Shown: piece by piece, positions 48,673 through 49,472 of the stretch
Layout of the letters: each line of letters opens with the position of its first letter
How positions within the stretch are numbered: the first letter of the stretch is position 1
Made by a program: the position numbers and the translations under genes
The notes under the pieces: generated by a model
The model's database searches: none
Seen by the model: the letters and a program-made list of their open reading frames with translations, nothing else
Told to the model about the DNA's origin: nothing
NCBI GenBank assembly: GCA_002189035.1
Contig: NEEC01000294.1
Location: 1-49,472 of the forward strand
DNA length: 49,472 bases
Reading direction: 5' to 3'
DNA from: Utricularia gibba
Taxonomy: Eukaryota; Streptophyta; Magnoliopsida; Lamiales; Lentibulariaceae

Positions 48673-48983
48673 ATGCATCATTTTTTTTAATCGATTTGCA
48701 TCCAGTTGACCTCATGAGCCATACAGAATCGGGTCAAGGACCAAGTTCCCAGCGAGACTGGCCGCCACAAAACGAGAAGCGGTTCCTTGAAAAAACATGT
48801 AGGCAGCCCCCGAAAACCGAACGATAATAAATACATCACTTTATTTGCCGGACTACAACTAACTCTCGGTGCAAGCCAAGCTGACTTTTGTCGGTTCCTC
48901 TTCCCCCCAAGACCGCCTGCTCAAGTATAAAGTAAGTTGTTAAAAAAACATGTGGGGTGCACGTGACATCATAATTTAAATAA
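48673..48983. repeat. B+2 hybrid unit (type D)
   Basis: It has GAAAAAACATGTAGG, GCAAGCCAAGCTGAC, TTTTGTCGGTTCCTCTTCC and GTTGTTAAAAAAACATGTGG. It closely matches the units at 39379 and 44021. Confidence 0.85.
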
Positions 48984-49297
48984 ATGCATCATTTTTTTAA
49001 TCGATTTGCATCCAGTTGACCTCATGAGCCATACAGAATCGGGGTCAAGGACCAATCCCAGCGAGACTGGCCGCCACAAAAACGAGAAGCGGTTCCTTGA
49101 AAAACCATGTAGGCAGCCCCCGAAAACCGAACGATAATAAATACATCACTTTATTTGCCGGACTACAACTAACTCTCGGTGCAAGCCAAACATTACCTTT
49201 GTCCCGTTCCAGGTGCACCCAAAGACCGCCTGCTCAAGTATAAAGTAAGTTGTTGAAAAAATCATGTGGGGTGCACGTGACATCATAATTTAAACAA

Positions 49298-49472
49298 ATG
49301 CATCATTTTTTTTAATCGATTTGCATCCAGTTGACCTCATGAGCCATACAGAATCGGGGTCAAGGACCAAGTTCCCAGCGAGACTGGCCGCCACAAAACG
49401 AGAAGCGGTTCCTTGAAAAACCATGTAGGCAGCCCCCGAAAACCGAACGATAATAAATACATCACTTTATTT
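49298..49472. repeat. Partial type-A unit at the right edge
   Basis: It is a canonical A unit from the landmark to CACTTTATTT. The array continues past the right edge. Confidence 0.95.

Larger units (their letters stand above)
1..49472. repeat. Tandem satellite array, ~311-316 bp monomer, spans whole window
   Basis: The ATGCAT-CAT landmark recurs at 131, 446, 754, 1068, 1383 and so on to 49298, giving 158 complete units with a mean spacing of 311.2 bp. All units are in the same orientation, and no non-satellite sequence interrupts them. Spacing is mostly 305-317 bp; the extremes are 260 bp (unit at 29115) and 318 bp (unit at 34371). Every part of the monomer recurs in the same order: T-run, octamer, CTCATGAGCC, GACTGGCCGCCAC, CATGTAGGCA, AATAAATACATCA, CAACTAACT, TTTGTCCCGTTCCAG, CCGCCTGCTC, TATAAAGTAAG, ATCATGTGG. 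Known satellite biology makes such an array typical of eukaryotic heterochromatin. I do not recognise the family. There is no gap of more than 300 bases left to explain, because all sequence belongs to the repeat. Confidence 0.98.
17628..49472. repeat. Higher-order-repeat region: A units with periodic B-C insertions
   Basis: About 102 complete units follow here, mean 310.5 bp, of which 22 are B or B/A hybrids. Counting from one B to the next, the spacing in units is 3, 5, 4, 5, 6, 4, 3, 4, 3, 3, 3, 8, 5, 4, 5, 3, 4, 5, 6, 10, 5. Seventeen of the 22 are preceded by a GATATC junction (20089, 21325, 22884, 24748, 25995, 28171, 29982, 30917, 33415, 34982, 36232, 37804, 38745, 41536, 43380, 46494, 48029), a site I did not find elsewhere in the window. 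A units here also carry more fixed variants than in the left region (CTCGTGCAAG, GAAAACGAACG), so this part looks older or differently homogenised. Confidence 0.92.

Noticed and set aside
1-49472. CRISPR array
   Set aside because: The repeat is about 316 bp with no unique spacers; direct repeats and spacers of CRISPR size are absent.
1-49472. Tandem 5S rRNA, snRNA, tRNA or spliced-leader gene cluster
   Set aside because: The unit length would fit such clusters, but I see no 5S internal control region, no tRNA A and B boxes in proper arrangement, and no snRNA or spliced-leader sequence that I recognise. GCGGTTCCTTGAAAA only partly resembles a B box.
1-49472. Transposon or retroelement inside the array
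   Set aside because: Unit spacing is regular throughout, and no interval exceeds 318 bp, so nothing is inserted.

Overview
The window is, end to end, one tandemly repeated satellite DNA. I found no protein-coding gene, rRNA, tRNA, transposon, CRISPR array or single-copy sequence. Using the conserved ATGCAT-CAT landmark as the start of each unit, I counted 158 complete head-to-tail units between 131 and 49297, with a partial unit at each end. Mean unit length is about 311 bp and the intact unit is 316 bp (for example 7926-8241). All units lie in the same orientation. A megasatellite of this kind, with sequence families arranged as higher-order repeats, points to eukaryotic heterochromatin (centromeric, pericentromeric, subtelomeric or sex-chromosome). 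I do not recognise the monomer and cannot name the organism or the chromosome location.

Region 1 (1-17627) is a homogeneous array of about 56 type-A units. They differ almost only by small deletions, by homopolymer length (T7-9, G3-6, C3-5, A4-7) and by one common C/A dimorphism (CCTTACC versus CATTACC).

Region 2 (17628-49472) contains the same A units, but every 3-10 units a second subfamily (B) is inserted. B differs from A at roughly 15 percent of positions by my hand count (about 48 of 310). I found 22 B or B/A-hybrid units. Most B units are entered through a GATATC-bearing junction, end in a CACTTGAC tail, and are followed by a junction-type A unit (C) carrying TTATTCGATTT and usually an ATGGGG and/or GAAAAACGAACG variant. 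The pattern is therefore a variable-length higher-order repeat, [B-C-A(n)]. Further variants sit at fixed offsets from B (B-1, B+2), which suggests that multi-unit blocks, not single monomers, are being copied.

Within each A unit there is a recurring set of short motifs: a POU-octamer match (ATTTGCAT), an E-box (CACGTG) overlapping a CRE/AP-1-like TGACATCA, TATAAAG, AATAAA, an 8-bp inverted repeat and a splice-site-like series. These are motif matches only; function is inference. Short open frames recur in every unit on both strands, but they are by-products of the repeat and are not annotated as genes. The deletion-heavy variation also means that some differences between units could be consensus errors in a long-read assembly.
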